DNA of 64,000 bases from Ruminococcus sp. (GTDB lineage Bacteria; Bacillota; Clostridia; Oscillospirales; Acutalibacteraceae): the NCBI GenBank assembly GCA_017403985.1, contig JAFRDE010000041.1:1-64000 (forward strand). The letters run 5' to 3'. The position numbers and the translations under genes were made by a program. Of the stretch, positions 24,543-33,863 are shown in pieces; position 1 is the first letter of the stretch; each line of letters begins with the position of its first letter. The notes beneath the pieces are model-generated. The model was given only the letters and a program-made list of their open reading frames with translations. It made no database searches and was not told the origin of the DNA.

Positions 24543-26291
24543 ATGAAAGACTTATTGATCGGTAACGCCGCGGTCGCGCGCGGCTTATATGAGGGCGGAT
24601 GCGCCGTGATCTCCAGTTATCCCGGCACACCCAGCACCGAGATTACCGAATTTTTTGCGAAATATGACGACGTCTACGCCGAGTGGGCGCCGAATGAAAA
24701 GGTAGCGATGGAGGCGGCTTTCGGCTCCGCGCTGCGCGGCAAGCGTTCCGCGTGCTGCATGAAGCACGTCGGCTTGAACGTTGCCGCCGATCCGCTGTTC
24801 ACCATGTCCTACACCGGCGTGAACGCGGGTATCGTCATCTGCGTCGCCGACGATCCCGGCATGCACAGCTCCCAGAACGAACAGGACTCCCGCCACTACG
24901 CGATCGCGTCCAAGGTCCCGATGCTCGAGCCGTCCGACTCTCAGGAGGCGCTGGATTATGCGAAGCTCGCGTATGAGATTTCCGAACAGTTCGACACCCC
25001 CGTTCTGCTGAAGATGTGCACCAGAGTCGCACATTCTCAGAGCATCGTCGAATTAGGCGAGCGCACAGAGATCACCAAGGATTATACCAAGAATCCGCAG
25101 AAATACATCATGACCCCGGGCAACGCGATCCGCCGTCATCCGTTCGTCGAAGAACGAACCCGTAAGCTGACCGAGTACGCCGAGACCTCTTCCCTCAACC
25201 GCATCGAAGAGGGCGACGGGAACCGCGGGTTCGGAATCATCACTTCCTCCACCTCCTACCAATATGTAAAGGAAGCCTTCGGCGACAGCGTATCCGTCTT
25301 GAAGCTCGGCATGATCAATCCACTGCCCGTCAAGCTGATACAGGATTTCTCAGCGAAAGTCGGCAAGGTCTATGTCATCGAAGAACTCGATCCGATCATC
25401 GAGACCCATTGCAAGAACATCGGCGTCGACGTCATCGGCAAAGATAAGTTCTCTATCCTCGGCGAGTTCAGCCAGAAGAGCATCGAGCAGGCGTTCGAGA
25501 TGGCTGACAAGACCGTATTCAGCCTCGATACCGAGATCCCGGTACGCCCCCCGATGATGTGCTCCGGCTGTCCGCACAGAGGCATCTACTATGTCCTCGC
25601 CAAGAACAAGATCACCGCGCTCGGCGATATCGGCTGCTACACCTTAGGCGCCGCGCCGCCCCTGAACGCGCTGGATATGACGCTCTGCATGGGCGCTTCC
25701 GTCTCCGGTCTGCACGGCTACAACAAAGCCGGCGGCGACGAGACCGAGGGCAAGACCGTATGCGTGATCGGCGACTCGACCTTTATGCATTCCGGCATCA
25801 CGGGTCTGGTCAATATCGCGTATAACCAGAGCAATTCGACCGTCATCATCCTCGACAACTCCATCACCGGCATGACGGGTCATCAGCAGAATCCGACCAC
25901 CGGCTATAACATCAAGGGCGATCCCGCCGGTAAGGTCAATCTCGAGGAGCTCTGCCGCAGTATCGGCATCAACTCCGTGCGCGTGGTCGATCCGTATAAC
26001 CTCGAGGAATGTGAGAAGGCGGTCAAGGAAGAGCTCGCGAAAGACGAGCCCTCCGTCATCATCTCCCGCCGTCCGTGCGTACTCTTAAAGTACGTCAAGC
26101 CCAAAAAGCCGCTGTGGGTGAATCCCGAAACATGCCGCGGCTGTAAGAAATGTATGAAATTCGGCTGTCCGTCCATCTCTTTCCGTGACGGTCACGCCGT
26201 TGTAGATACCACCCTTTGCGTCGGATGCGGCGTATGCGCTCAGCTCTGCCCCTTTGACGCGTTTGAAAGCGAGGTGCCCGGTAATGACTAA
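24543..26291 (+). CDS. iorA: Indolepyruvate:ferredoxin oxidoreductase alpha subunit
   Basis: Thiamine-diphosphate enzyme converting aryl pyruvates and CoA to aryl-acetyl-CoA, CO2 and reduced ferredoxin (reversible). Order: pyrimidine-binding part (SSYPGTPSTEITEFF), middle domain, TPP pyrophosphate domain (GDIGCYTLGAAPP, then GDSTFMHSGITGL), and two C-terminal 4Fe-4S motifs, CRGCKKCMKFGCP and CVGCGVCAQLCP. It has 582 residues from the ATG at 24543; an ATG 6 nt earlier is also possible. It overlaps iorB by 8 nt. Two paaK genes flank the pair, which ties the acyl-CoA product to free aryl acids. Confidence 0.95.
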   Translation: MKDLLIGNAAVARGLYEGGCAVISSYPGTPSTEITEFFAKYDDVYAEWAPNEKVAMEAAFGSALRGKRSACCMKHVGLNVAADPLFTMSYTGVNAGIVICVADDPGMHSSQNEQDSRHYAIASKVPMLEPSDSQEALDYAKLAYEISEQFDTPVLLKMCTRVAHSQSIVELGERTEITKDYTKNPQKYIMTPGNAIRRHPFVEERTRKLTEYAETSSLNRIEEGDGNRGFGIITSSTSYQYVKEAFGDSVSVLKLGMINPLPVKLIQDFSAKVGKVYVIEELDPIIETHCKNIGVDVIGKDKFSILGEFSQKSIEQAFEMADKTVFSLDTEIPVRPPMMCSGCPHRGIYYVLAKNKITALGDIGCYTLGAAPPLNALDMTLCMGASVSGLHGYNKAGGDETEGKTVCVIGDSTFMHSGITGLVNIAYNQSNSTVIILDNSITGMTGHQQNPTTGYNIKGDPAGKVNLEELCRSIGINSVRVVDPYNLEECEKAVKEELAKDEPSVIISRRPCVLLKYVKPKKPLWVNPETCRGCKKCMKFGCPSISFRDGHAVVDTTLCVGCGVCAQLCPFDAFESEVPGND

Positions 26292-26853
26292 GAATATCAT
26301 GATCGTCGGCGTAGGCGGTCAGGGCTCCCTGCTCGCCAGTAAGCTGCTCGGCAGACTGCTCGTAGACGAAGGCTTTGACGTCAAAGTAAGTGAAGTACAC
26401 GGCATGAGTCAGCGCGGCGGTTCCGTCGTCACCTATGTCCGTTTCGGCGACAAGGTCTACTCCCCCGTCATCGAGGACGGCGAGGCTGACTTCATCGTAT
26501 CGTTCGAAAAGATCGAAGCGGCGCGCTATGTGCAGAATCTCAAGAAGGACGGCACCATCATCGTCAACACCCAGCAGATCGACCCCATGCCCGTTATCAT
26601 CGGCGCGGCGACCTATCCCGCCGACATTATCGCCGAAATGAAAGCAAAGGGCATCAACGTCGACGATATCGACGCGCTGTCGCTGGCGAATGAAGCCGGC
26701 TCCTCCAAGGCATGCAACATCGTTCTGATGGGCAGACTCGCCAAATACTTCGATATGCCGAAAGAAAAATGGCTGACAGCGATCGAAAAGATCGTCAAGC
26801 CGCAGTTTGTCGAAATCAACAAGAAAGCGTTTGATTTAGGATATAACTGCTGA
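26284..26853 (+). CDS. iorB: Indolepyruvate:ferredoxin oxidoreductase beta subunit
   Basis: Gamma-domain partner of IorA that completes the enzyme. MIVGVGGQGSLLASKLLG and EVHGMSQRGGSVVTYVRFG are family signatures. It has 189 residues from the ATG at 26284, inside the iorA 3' end (translational coupling) with GAGGTG upstream. Confidence 0.95.
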   Translation: MTKNIMIVGVGGQGSLLASKLLGRLLVDEGFDVKVSEVHGMSQRGGSVVTYVRFGDKVYSPVIEDGEADFIVSFEKIEAARYVQNLKKDGTIIVNTQQIDPMPVIIGAATYPADIIAEMKAKGINVDDIDALSLANEAGSSKACNIVLMGRLAKYFDMPKEKWLTAIEKIVKPQFVEINKKAFDLGYNC

Positions 26854-26857
26854 TTAA

Positions 26858-26880
26858 GCCTCCCTTTTCCAAGGGAGCCT
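26858..26880. repeat. Remnant of a family-2 repeat
   Basis: GCCTCCCTTTTCCAAGGGAG outer hairpin only, 5 nt after the iorB stop. It may act as a 3' stem for iorB mRNA. Confidence 0.5.
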
Positions 26881-26914
26881 CAGTATATGAAAAAACTCAG
26901 AAAGGATGAGACCC

Positions 26915-28234
26915 ATGGCAAAAAAATTCTATCAGCCCGAAGCTGAAACCATGCCGGTCAACGAGATCAAAAAGCTGCAGGAGTACAAGCTGATCCGTCA
27001 GGTGCGCTATGTTTACGAGCACGTTGAGTACTACCGCAAGCTGATGGATGAAAAAGGCGTCAAGCCCGAGGATATCACCTCTCTCGAGGATATCAGCAAG
27101 CTGCCGTTCCTGAGCAAAAACGATCTGCGTGAAGCCTATCCCTACGGGATGCTCGCGACCGACCTCAAAAACTGCGTCCGCATCCACTCCACCTCCGGCA
27201 CCACCGGTAAACGCGTCGTCGCTTTTTACACGCAGAACGACGTCGATATGTGGGAGGACTGCTGCGCCAGAGCGATCGTCGCGGCAGGCGGAGACGCGGG
27301 CGACGTCGTACAGGTTGCCTACGGCTACGGCTTATTCACCGGCGGCGCGGGTCTGCACGGCGGCTCGCACAAGGTCGGATGTCTGACCCTGCCCATGTCC
27401 AGCGGCAACACCAACCGCCAGATCCAGTTTATGATGGACCTCAACGCCACTATCCTCTGCTGCACCCCCTCCTACGCCGCATATATCGGCGAAAGCCTGA
27501 AGGAAAAAGGCTACGCGCCCGGCTACAACAGCCTTAAGGCGGGTATCTTCGGCGCGGAACCGTGGACAGAAGAAATGCGTCACGATATCGAAAACAGCCT
27601 CGGCATCAAGGCGTATGATATCTACGGACTGACCGAATCCAGCGGTCCCGGCGTAGCGTTCGAATGCTGTGAGCAAAACGGCATGCACATCAACGAAGAC
27701 CACTTCTTAGCCGAGATCATCGATCCAGATACCGGCGAGGTACTTCCCGAAGGCAGCAAAGGCGAGCTGGTATTCACCTCTCTCGATAAAGAGGCCTTCC
27801 CGCTCATCCGTTACCGCACCCGCGACATCACCGTCCTTTCCCGCGAGAAATGCTCCTGCGGCAGAACCTTCATCCGTATGCATAAGCCGATGGGACGTTC
27901 CGACGATATGATGATCATCCGCGGCGTCAACGTCTTCCCGAGCCAGATCGAAGCGGTTCTGCTGAATATGGGCTATGCTCCCAACTACCAGATCCTGATC
28001 GACCGCGTCAATAACACCGACACCTTCGAGATCCATGTAGAGATGCTGCCCGAGGACTTCTCCGACAAGCCCAACATCATCACTAAGAAGGAGAAGAAGA
28101 TCCAGTCCGCGATGAAGGAAATGCTCGGCATCAACCCCACCATCCGTCTTGTAGCGCCGAAGTCCATCGCCCGCAGCGAGGGCAAGGCGGTCAGAGTGAT
28201 CGATAACCGCAAAAAGCTGGGAATCAATATTTGA
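26915..28234 (+). CDS. paaK: Phenylacetate-CoA ligase, second copy
   Basis: Second AMP-forming aryl-acid CoA ligase: HSTSGTTGKR, YGLTESSGPGV, TRDITVLSREKCSCGRT and GRSDDMMIIRGVNVFPSQIE. It is clearly homologous to the copy at 23144 throughout but not a recent duplicate, which suggests a different aryl acid. It has 439 residues from the ATG at 26915 with AAAGG 9 nt upstream; an ATG 9 nt earlier touches that site. It lies between iorB and the double-ACT gene. Confidence 0.92.
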   Translation: MAKKFYQPEAETMPVNEIKKLQEYKLIRQVRYVYEHVEYYRKLMDEKGVKPEDITSLEDISKLPFLSKNDLREAYPYGMLATDLKNCVRIHSTSGTTGKRVVAFYTQNDVDMWEDCCARAIVAAGGDAGDVVQVAYGYGLFTGGAGLHGGSHKVGCLTLPMSSGNTNRQIQFMMDLNATILCCTPSYAAYIGESLKEKGYAPGYNSLKAGIFGAEPWTEEMRHDIENSLGIKAYDIYGLTESSGPGVAFECCEQNGMHINEDHFLAEIIDPDTGEVLPEGSKGELVFTSLDKEAFPLIRYRTRDITVLSREKCSCGRTFIRMHKPMGRSDDMMIIRGVNVFPSQIEAVLLNMGYAPNYQILIDRVNNTDTFEIHVEMLPEDFSDKPNIITKKEKKIQSAMKEMLGINPTIRLVAPKSIARSEGKAVRVIDNRKKLGINI

Positions 28235-28298
28235 TCACACACCCGATATAAACGGGAGGCGCAAGCCATCCCCTACAATATGAATAAGGAGTAACATT

Positions 28299-28730
28299 AT
28301 GGCAATTAAACAGTTATCCATCTTTGTTGAAAACCGTGAAGGCACCCTCGTAACCGTGACTGACGCGATCGCCAAGGCAGGCGTCGATATCCGCGCGATG
28401 AGCGTAGCCGATACCAACGATTTCGGCATTTTCCGCCTGATCGTCACCGATATCGCGAAAGCGAAGCAGGCGCTGGACGATGCAAACGCCTTCGTATCCA
28501 TTACCGAGGTCGTCGGCGTAGCTGTTCAGGATGAACCCGGCGCGCTCGCCAAAGTCGTCAAGATCCTTGCCGACGCCAACATCAACATCGAGTATATGTA
28601 CGCGTTCATCACCGTATCTAAGCAGTTCGCGTATGTCGTGCTCCGCGTGGAAGACAACGCCGCGGCGGAAAAGATCCTCACCGAGAACGGGATCGAGCTC
28701 GTCACCGAAGAGGATATGGCGAAATTATAA
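28299..28730 (+). CDS. Tandem ACT-domain protein
   Basis: Two ACT domains fill all 143 residues: first KQLSIFVENREGTLVTVTDA, second VQDEPGALAKVVKILADANI. ACT domains bind amino acids. Stand-alone double-ACT proteins often sit beside paaK/ior genes and may sense an aromatic or branched amino acid; that role is inferred. A shared terminator follows at 28748-28777. Confidence 0.85.
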   Translation: MAIKQLSIFVENREGTLVTVTDAIAKAGVDIRAMSVADTNDFGIFRLIVTDIAKAKQALDDANAFVSITEVVGVAVQDEPGALAKVVKILADANINIEYMYAFITVSKQFAYVVLRVEDNAAAEKILTENGIELVTEEDMAKL

Positions 28731-28747
28731 TCATCATCGTATATGTC

Positions 28748-28777
28748 AAAAGCCCGTCTGAAAATCAGACGGGCTTT
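28748..28777. terminator. Bidirectional terminator, ACT gene/DUF1643 gene
   Basis: AAAGCCCGTCTGA-AAA-TCAGACGGGCTTT, a 13-bp perfect stem between convergent genes. Confidence 0.9.
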
Positions 28778-28784
28778 GCTTCTG

Positions 28785-29390
28785 CTATTTTAAACTGTTT
28801 ATATACGTTTCCACGTCAAACGGATCGAGCGGCGTATCCTTTTTCAGATACAGCGGATGGTGCGGATGCCCTTTCACGGATATCTTTCCGGCGGAATACC
28901 ACCTGGCGTGATGCTCGGTACCGAGCGCGATCATCGAGCGCACGCAGTCGGGCAGATACTTCCGCTTTTCGATGATATTCCCCCATGCCGCCCAGATCGC
29001 CGGTTCATCGCTCAGACTGAGGATATAGTCAAAGGCTTTCATATTCTCCTCATGCAGAACGACGTTGCACTCGCGCTCCATATCGTCGGGATTCGTCGCG
29101 CGCTGGGCATATACATTGAACATGATGAAGCTGTCAAAGCCGTTTGATAAAGCGATCCGCTCGACCGATTTGAGGGTATTATCGAGGTCGTCTGGCGCGG
29201 CGGTAGAAGGATTGATACCGATACAGATCAGCGGCTTCTCTCCGCGGGTACCGAGGATATAACGGTACTCACTGTAGAAATCGGGAACATACAGCCAGCG
29301 GGACTTATCGTAAGCGTTATTCGTGCTGATCAACGCGTCCGCAAAAGTAAGGACTTCTATATCAACGGTATCGGATGACGGAATATGCAT
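28785..29390 (-). CDS. DUF1643 family protein
   Basis: Conserved DUF1643 protein of 201 residues. LICIGINPSTAAPDDLDNT (the NPSTA motif), SFIMFNVYAQRATNP and IWAAWGN fit the family, whose function is unknown; it is common on mobile and accessory DNA. The ATG at 29390 lies 5 nt after GGAGG. No partner gene is evident, and it is followed by the terminator at 28748-28777. Confidence 0.8.
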   Translation of the reverse strand: MHIPSSDTVDIEVLTFADALISTNNAYDKSRWLYVPDFYSEYRYILGTRGEKPLICIGINPSTAAPDDLDNTLKSVERIALSNGFDSFIMFNVYAQRATNPDDMERECNVVLHEENMKAFDYILSLSDEPAIWAAWGNIIEKRKYLPDCVRSMIALGTEHHARWYSAGKISVKGHPHHPLYLKKDTPLDPFDVETYINSLK

Positions 29391-29432
29391 AACAGCCTCC
29401 AAAAGAATGCTAAAGTAAAACGAAGATGAAAC

Positions 29433-29456
29433 GGGAGCAGACCGAAGCCTGCTCCC
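29433..29456 (-). terminator. Terminator of the amylase gene
   Basis: GGGAGCAG/CTGCTCCC stem with an 8-nt loop, followed on the minus strand by GTTTCAT. It is 33 nt past the amylase stop. Confidence 0.6.
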
Positions 29457-29488
29457 TTTAATGTGTGTTATTTCAGTTGAAATGTGAC

Positions 29489-31266
29489 TTAAGAATTCCA
29501 GCCGGTGACCTTGTAGTGACCGAGGTTATTCTTGGTGCCGTCCATCCAGTAGCCTTCATAGGTACCGAAGTCGGTGATATCCTCTGTCTGAGCGCCGTTG
29601 CCGTTATTCAGGATAACGCCGACTGCGCCTTCGGGTACATAGCAGCGGAACTGAGTCTCGCCGTAGCCGTTGGTGATGGTCTCAGCCTGAGAAGCACCGG
29701 GCCACTCGCCGTTGAGCGGGTTGCCGTCAGCATCCCAAGCGTAAACGTAAGCGGAGCCCCAGTTGAAGTTATCGGTCAGCAGGAAGGAGATCTGACCACC
29801 TTCATTACCGTTGCCGCCTTCATTACCGTTGCCGCCGTTATCACCGCTGATGTCATAGAAATCAACCTGATAATGACCCTCGGAATCAAGATCGGTCATA
29901 TAGACGCCGGTAGAACCGGTGAAAGGAATGTCAACGGTCTGAGAAGAACCGTCGTTAATGATATAGTTGGTCATGCCGTCAGGCATATCGAAGGAGAATC
30001 TCTCTTCGCCAAACTCGTTCTGACCGATAGAGGTCATTGGAACGCCGGGCCACTCGACGGGCTGCTGATCGTCAGACCAGTAATAAATGTTAACAGAGCC
30101 AAAGCCCTTGTTGTTGGAGAAGATGATGGTGTTGCCTTCGGTAACAACAGGAGGATCGGAAGGAACATAGCCGCCCTGACCTTCATCGCCGCCGTCATTA
30201 TTGCTATCGCCGTAGTTCCAGCCGGTGACGATGTAATGACCGAGCTCGTTCTGCGTACCGTTCATCCAGTAGCCGTCATAGGAGAAATCGGTGATATCTT
30301 CTGTCTGAGCGCCGTTGCCGTTGTTCAGGATCACGCCTGCAGCGCCTTCGGGGATATAGCAGCGGAACTGAGTCTCGCCGTAATCATTGGTAATGGTCTC
30401 AGCCTGAGAAGCGCCGGGCCACTCGCCGTTGATAGCGTTACCTGCTGCATCCCACGCGTAAACATATGCAGTACCCCAACCGAAGTTATCGGTCAGCAGG
30501 AAAGAACCGGTCGTGTTGTCGCCGCCCTGACCGCCGCTTTCGCCGCCGCTTTCGCCGCCGCTTTCGCCGCCGCTTTCGCCGCCGGAAGAACCGCCGGAGC
30601 CGTCAGAGTTCCAACCTGTGACCTTGTAGTGTCCGAGGTCGTTCTTGGAACCGTCCATCCAGTAGCCGTCATAGCTGAAGTCGGTGATGTCTTCGGTCTG
30701 TTCGCCTTCGCCGTTACTCAGGATAACGCCGGCTGCGCCATCGGGAATATAACATACGAACTGGGTCTCGCCGTATTCGTTGGTCTGGGTCTGAGCCTGA
30801 GAAGCGCCGGGCCACTCACCGTTCAGCGCGTTGCCGGCAGCATCCCATGCGTATACATATGCCTTGCCCCAGCCGAAGTTATCGGTCAGCAGGAAGGAAC
30901 CGCAAGTGTCGTAACCGCCGCCTTCGCCGCCGCCTTCGCCGCCGCCTTCACTGCCGCCGCCGGAACCGTCGGATCTCCAACCGGTAACCAGATAATGACC
31001 GAGGTCATTCTGTTCACCGTTCATCCAGTAGCCGTCATAGGTGAAGTCTGTGATATCTTCTGTCTGCGCGCCTGCGCCGTTATTCAGGATAACGCCGACA
31101 GCGCCTTCGGGAACGTGGCAGATAAACTGAGTCTCTCCGTACTCATTAGTCTGGGTCTCAGCCTGAGAAGTGCCGGGCCACTCGCCGCCAATAGGGTTGC
31201 CATCGGCATCCCAAGCGTAAACATAAGCGCTGCCCCAACCGAAGTTATCGGTCAGCAGGAAGCTGT
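29489..31266 (-). repeat. Near-identical CBM26 repeat DNA
   Basis: Units at about 30970-31266, 30607-30900, 30212-30507 and 29489-29790 share long stretches of identical sequence, with a diverged fifth unit at about 29850-30140. Short Gly/Ser/Glu codon repeats separate them. This is a likely substrate for unequal recombination. Confidence 0.9.
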
Positions 31267-33220
31267 CCTTTACGGGCGGGATATAAGGCTCGGTGGGATC
31301 CTCTACCGGATCGGTCGGGAATACAACCGGAGTAGTGGGCTGTACGGGCTGAACCGTCTTTTCCTTACCGATGTCATACTTGACGGACATATTAGCGACA
31401 TAGCGCTGGATCAGCGTCGCGTCGATAACGGTAACGATACCGTCGCCGTCTACGTCAGCAGCGAGAACCTGCTTTTCAGTCAGAGTCATAGCATCGATGG
31501 TCGCGCGCATAACCAGCGTCGCGTCGATGGAATCGACCGAACCGTTACCGTCGACGTCACCAAGGATGTAGGTCTCGGGAGGATCGGTGGGAGCGGGAGG
31601 ATCGGTAGGCTTAACCTCTTCGTTGTTCTCGTAGATAACAGCTACGCCGGTGGAACCGACGGAACCGGTGATCTTGCCGCCGGATACTGTAAACTTGTTG
31701 CCGGTGATAGCATCTTTGTAGGTGCCTGCCGCCAGTCTGTTCGCCTTGAGGGAAACGTTCTTGGCAGTGGTGCCGCCGAGATTGACGATTATCGCACCGG
31801 AGGTACCTCTCTCGATGTAAGCGGTACCGCCGGAATTGTTGGTGCAATACTCGGACTGACCGATGAAGTAGTTATGGAACTGGTTGATCGCCTTGGTGGT
31901 AGCGTTGGACCAAGAGGTCTTGCGCGCGTCGCCGAGGGTGATGTTGTAAAGAGAATTGGTGTTGGTATCGTCGGAAGGACGGGCAAGATATACGGAAGAA
32001 ATGCCCGAACGACCGCCTACGAGAGCCCAGATCTTACCGCGCTGAGTAGTGTTCAGATCGGTAGTGGAGCCGTCGACATAGGTGTCATGGGACTCATCCC
32101 ACAGCATGGTGTTAGCCGCTGTGAAGTTGGAGTTCGGATAGGAAGGAGTCGCGTTGTTCCATTCGCCGACAGAACCGCCCTGTGTTACGGCGTTCTTGAT
32201 CTGCCAGTAGCCCTTGGAGTCGGTGACGTCGAACAGCTTGGTGTACCAGCTGAAGGGGCGGCTGATACCGCAGGTGTTCAGGATCTCACCGTAAGCATAG
32301 ATTTCCTTATCGGTATACTTGTTCTGAACCTTCACCAGCGTATCGGTCCAGAAATCGGAGCCGAGACCGTCATGATCGTCGGGAGTCTCGATATGCTTCG
32401 CCGCGTCGAAACGGAAGCCGTCCGCGCCGGAAGCGATCAACTCATCCATGTAATCATAGATCGCGTCCTGTACACGCTGATCCTCGGTCTTTAAGTCAGG
32501 CAGACCGGAGGTGCAGTTACGGGTCAGGTCATAAGCAGAGTTGTAATAAGTATTATCGCTCTCGATGTAGGTCATCTTCTTCCAAGGAGTATGGAACAGC
32601 TTGTTGTTGTAGATCGTAGCTTCAAACTGCTGCGCCTTGGGAGTAACGTGGGACATCGGGTCGGTAGAAGTGTTGTTGTCGTCGTTTTCCTTGGTACCCA
32701 TATGGTTGATAACGGCGTCAACGATGACCTTCAGACCGAGCTCATGCGCCTCGCTGCACATGGAAGTGAACTCAGCTTTGGTGCCCAGTGCGTTATCGGT
32801 GCTCTCGTTGAGCTGGAAGCCTGCGGGCTGATAGAACATCCACCAACCGTTCTTACCGTCGCTCTGCAGGAATTTAGCGCCCTTGGTAGCCTTCTTGATC
32901 TCGTTGGGCGGAGATACCTGGATCGTGGTAAAGCCCTGCTCGGCGATGGTCTCCAGATTCGCTTTAATATTAGCGTAGGACCAGGTCCAAGCCTGCAGGA
33001 TGGTACCGTCGTTTACGGTCTGTGACAAGCCGTAGTTGTTTTCAGGTGTTACTTTGGACAGCATATCTTCATATGCCGAGCCTGCTGCAGCAACGTTAAC
33101 GTTCGCGGCGGTGTCAGCCGCATCAGCGCTTGCCGCCGAGGTAGCGACGACGCCGACAGAGAGAACGGAAACGAGCATAGCGACAGCTAATAACACGCTT
33201 AGTAATCGTCTCATTTTCAT
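29489..33220 (-). CDS. Secreted GH13 alpha-amylase with dockerin and five CBM26
   Basis: Extracellular starch hydrolase, 1243 residues. A signal peptide (KMRRLLSVLLAVAMLVSVLS, cleaved near ATSAASA) precedes a GH13 domain (about 50-500) with nucleophile D272 in GFRFDAAKH, acid/base E312 in YGEIL and D379 in ESHD. A dockerin follows at about 550-617 with two Ca loops (GDVDGNGSVDSID and ADVDGDGIVTVID), then Pro/Thr linkers. Five CBM26-type starch-binding modules lie near 652-750, 774-871, 905-1003, 1029-1124 and 1144-1243. Modules 1, 2, 3 and 5 are nearly identical (SFLLTDNFGWG...), and 4 is diverged. The Gly/Ser/Glu linkers vary in repeat number. The dockerin predicts docking to a cohesin scaffold, as in Ruminococcus bromii amylosomes; no cohesin is in the window. 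AGGAGG precedes the ATG. Confidence 0.95.
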   Translation of the reverse strand: MKMRRLLSVLLAVAMLVSVLSVGVVATSAASADAADTAANVNVAAAGSAYEDMLSKVTPENNYGLSQTVNDGTILQAWTWSYANIKANLETIAEQGFTTIQVSPPNEIKKATKGAKFLQSDGKNGWWMFYQPAGFQLNESTDNALGTKAEFTSMCSEAHELGLKVIVDAVINHMGTKENDDNNTSTDPMSHVTPKAQQFEATIYNNKLFHTPWKKMTYIESDNTYYNSAYDLTRNCTSGLPDLKTEDQRVQDAIYDYMDELIASGADGFRFDAAKHIETPDDHDGLGSDFWTDTLVKVQNKYTDKEIYAYGEILNTCGISRPFSWYTKLFDVTDSKGYWQIKNAVTQGGSVGEWNNATPSYPNSNFTAANTMLWDESHDTYVDGSTTDLNTTQRGKIWALVGGRSGISSVYLARPSDDTNTNSLYNITLGDARKTSWSNATTKAINQFHNYFIGQSEYCTNNSGGTAYIERGTSGAIIVNLGGTTAKNVSLKANRLAAGTYKDAITGNKFTVSGGKITGSVGSTGVAVIYENNEEVKPTDPPAPTDPPETYILGDVDGNGSVDSIDATLVMRATIDAMTLTEKQVLAADVDGDGIVTVIDATLIQRYVANMSVKYDIGKEKTVQPVQPTTPVVFPTDPVEDPTEPYIPPVKDSFLLTDNFGWGSAYVYAWDADGNPIGGEWPGTSQAETQTNEYGETQFICHVPEGAVGVILNNGAGAQTEDITDFTYDGYWMNGEQNDLGHYLVTGWRSDGSGGGSEGGGEGGGEGGGYDTCGSFLLTDNFGWGKAYVYAWDAAGNALNGEWPGASQAQTQTNEYGETQFVCYIPDGAAGVILSNGEGEQTEDITDFSYDGYWMDGSKNDLGHYKVTGWNSDGSGGSSGGESGGESGGESGGESGGQGGDNTTGSFLLTDNFGWGTAYVYAWDAAGNAINGEWPGASQAETITNDYGETQFRCYIPEGAAGVILNNGNGAQTEDITDFSYDGYWMNGTQNELGHYIVTGWNYGDSNNDGGDEGQGGYVPSDPPVVTEGNTIIFSNNKGFGSVNIYYWSDDQQPVEWPGVPMTSIGQNEFGEERFSFDMPDGMTNYIINDGSSQTVDIPFTGSTGVYMTDLDSEGHYQVDFYDISGDNGGNGNEGGNGNEGGQISFLLTDNFNWGSAYVYAWDADGNPLNGEWPGASQAETITNGYGETQFRCYVPEGAVGVILNNGNGAQTEDITDFGTYEGYWMDGTKNNLGHYKVTGWNS

Positions 33221-33285
33221 ATTATTCCTCCTAAAATTGCGGATAACCGGACATAGTTATCCTATACTGAGTATTCCTCATAGTT

Positions 33286-33314
33286 AGTATAGCAAATTTG
33301 TCAACAATCTTCAA
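33286..33314 (-). promoter_or_regulatory. Promoter of the amylase gene
   Basis: Minus strand TTGAAG (33309-33314), 17 nt, then TATACT (33286-33291) with extended TGC. The leader is about 60 nt. Confidence 0.6.
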
Positions 33315-33423
33315 TTCACTTTTTCTACAAATATTACATTAAATATTCAACAAATTTGCCAATTTGATAAACCGGAAGTTGCATTCATTTATGATTCGTG
33401 TTAAAATAGCGTCGGTGGTTTTT

Positions 33424-33804
33424 ATGAAGAAATGTGAATACTGCGCGAAAGAGATATCTTATCACGAGATGTACTGCTGTGATGAATGTCAGACGAGCGC
33501 CAACAAATACTATGATTTAAGAGATAAATTCCAAAAGCCGTACGCCGTTATCAACGGCATATGCGTGATCGCGATCGGCATCTGTATCTTTTTATACTCC
33601 TTCCTGCGCGATGTCGGCGCGATCGGCGGCGGTTCTGCGCTGGTGATACTGGGACTGATGTATTTCTTTCTCCCCTTTGCGCCGGACGTAATGATACAGA
33701 AATATAAGTTAAAAAAATCCATATTCATTACCAAGATCATCGCAGGCGTCATTTTTGCGCTGGGACTGATCGTGTTAATATTTTACTTGACCGGCGTGAT
33801 ATGA
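33424..33804 (+). CDS. Small zinc-ribbon membrane protein
   Basis: Unrecognised 126-residue protein. The N-terminus has two Cys pairs (KKCEYCAKEIS, then MYCCDECQ), like a short zinc ribbon. Two hydrophobic hairpins follow (INGICVIAIGICIFLYSFL / ALVILGLMYFFLPF and IFITKIIAGVIFALGLIVLIF). The ATG at 33424 is chosen because the Cys pair then opens the protein; an upstream extension looks non-coding. It stands 59 nt before the DUF378 gene. Confidence 0.65.
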   Translation: MKKCEYCAKEISYHEMYCCDECQTSANKYYDLRDKFQKPYAVINGICVIAIGICIFLYSFLRDVGAIGGGSALVILGLMYFFLPFAPDVMIQKYKLKKSIFITKIIAGVIFALGLIVLIFYLTGVI

Positions 33805-33863
33805 ATATCGTATCCGTTTCGGTAAACACTAAGAGTACAGTTTTTCTGTAAGGAGGTTTACCG

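Noticed and set aside
21377-28730. Genomic island or prophage covering the aryl-acid genes
   Set aside because: No integrase, attachment repeats or phage genes are seen, and base composition and repeats match the flanks.
29465-32494. 1009-codon open frame on the plus strand opposite the amylase
   Set aside because: It is antisense to near-identical CBM26 repeats; its protein is a repeating Val/Ala/Gly-rich shadow with no ribosome site or motif, while the minus strand encodes a complete GH13 enzyme.
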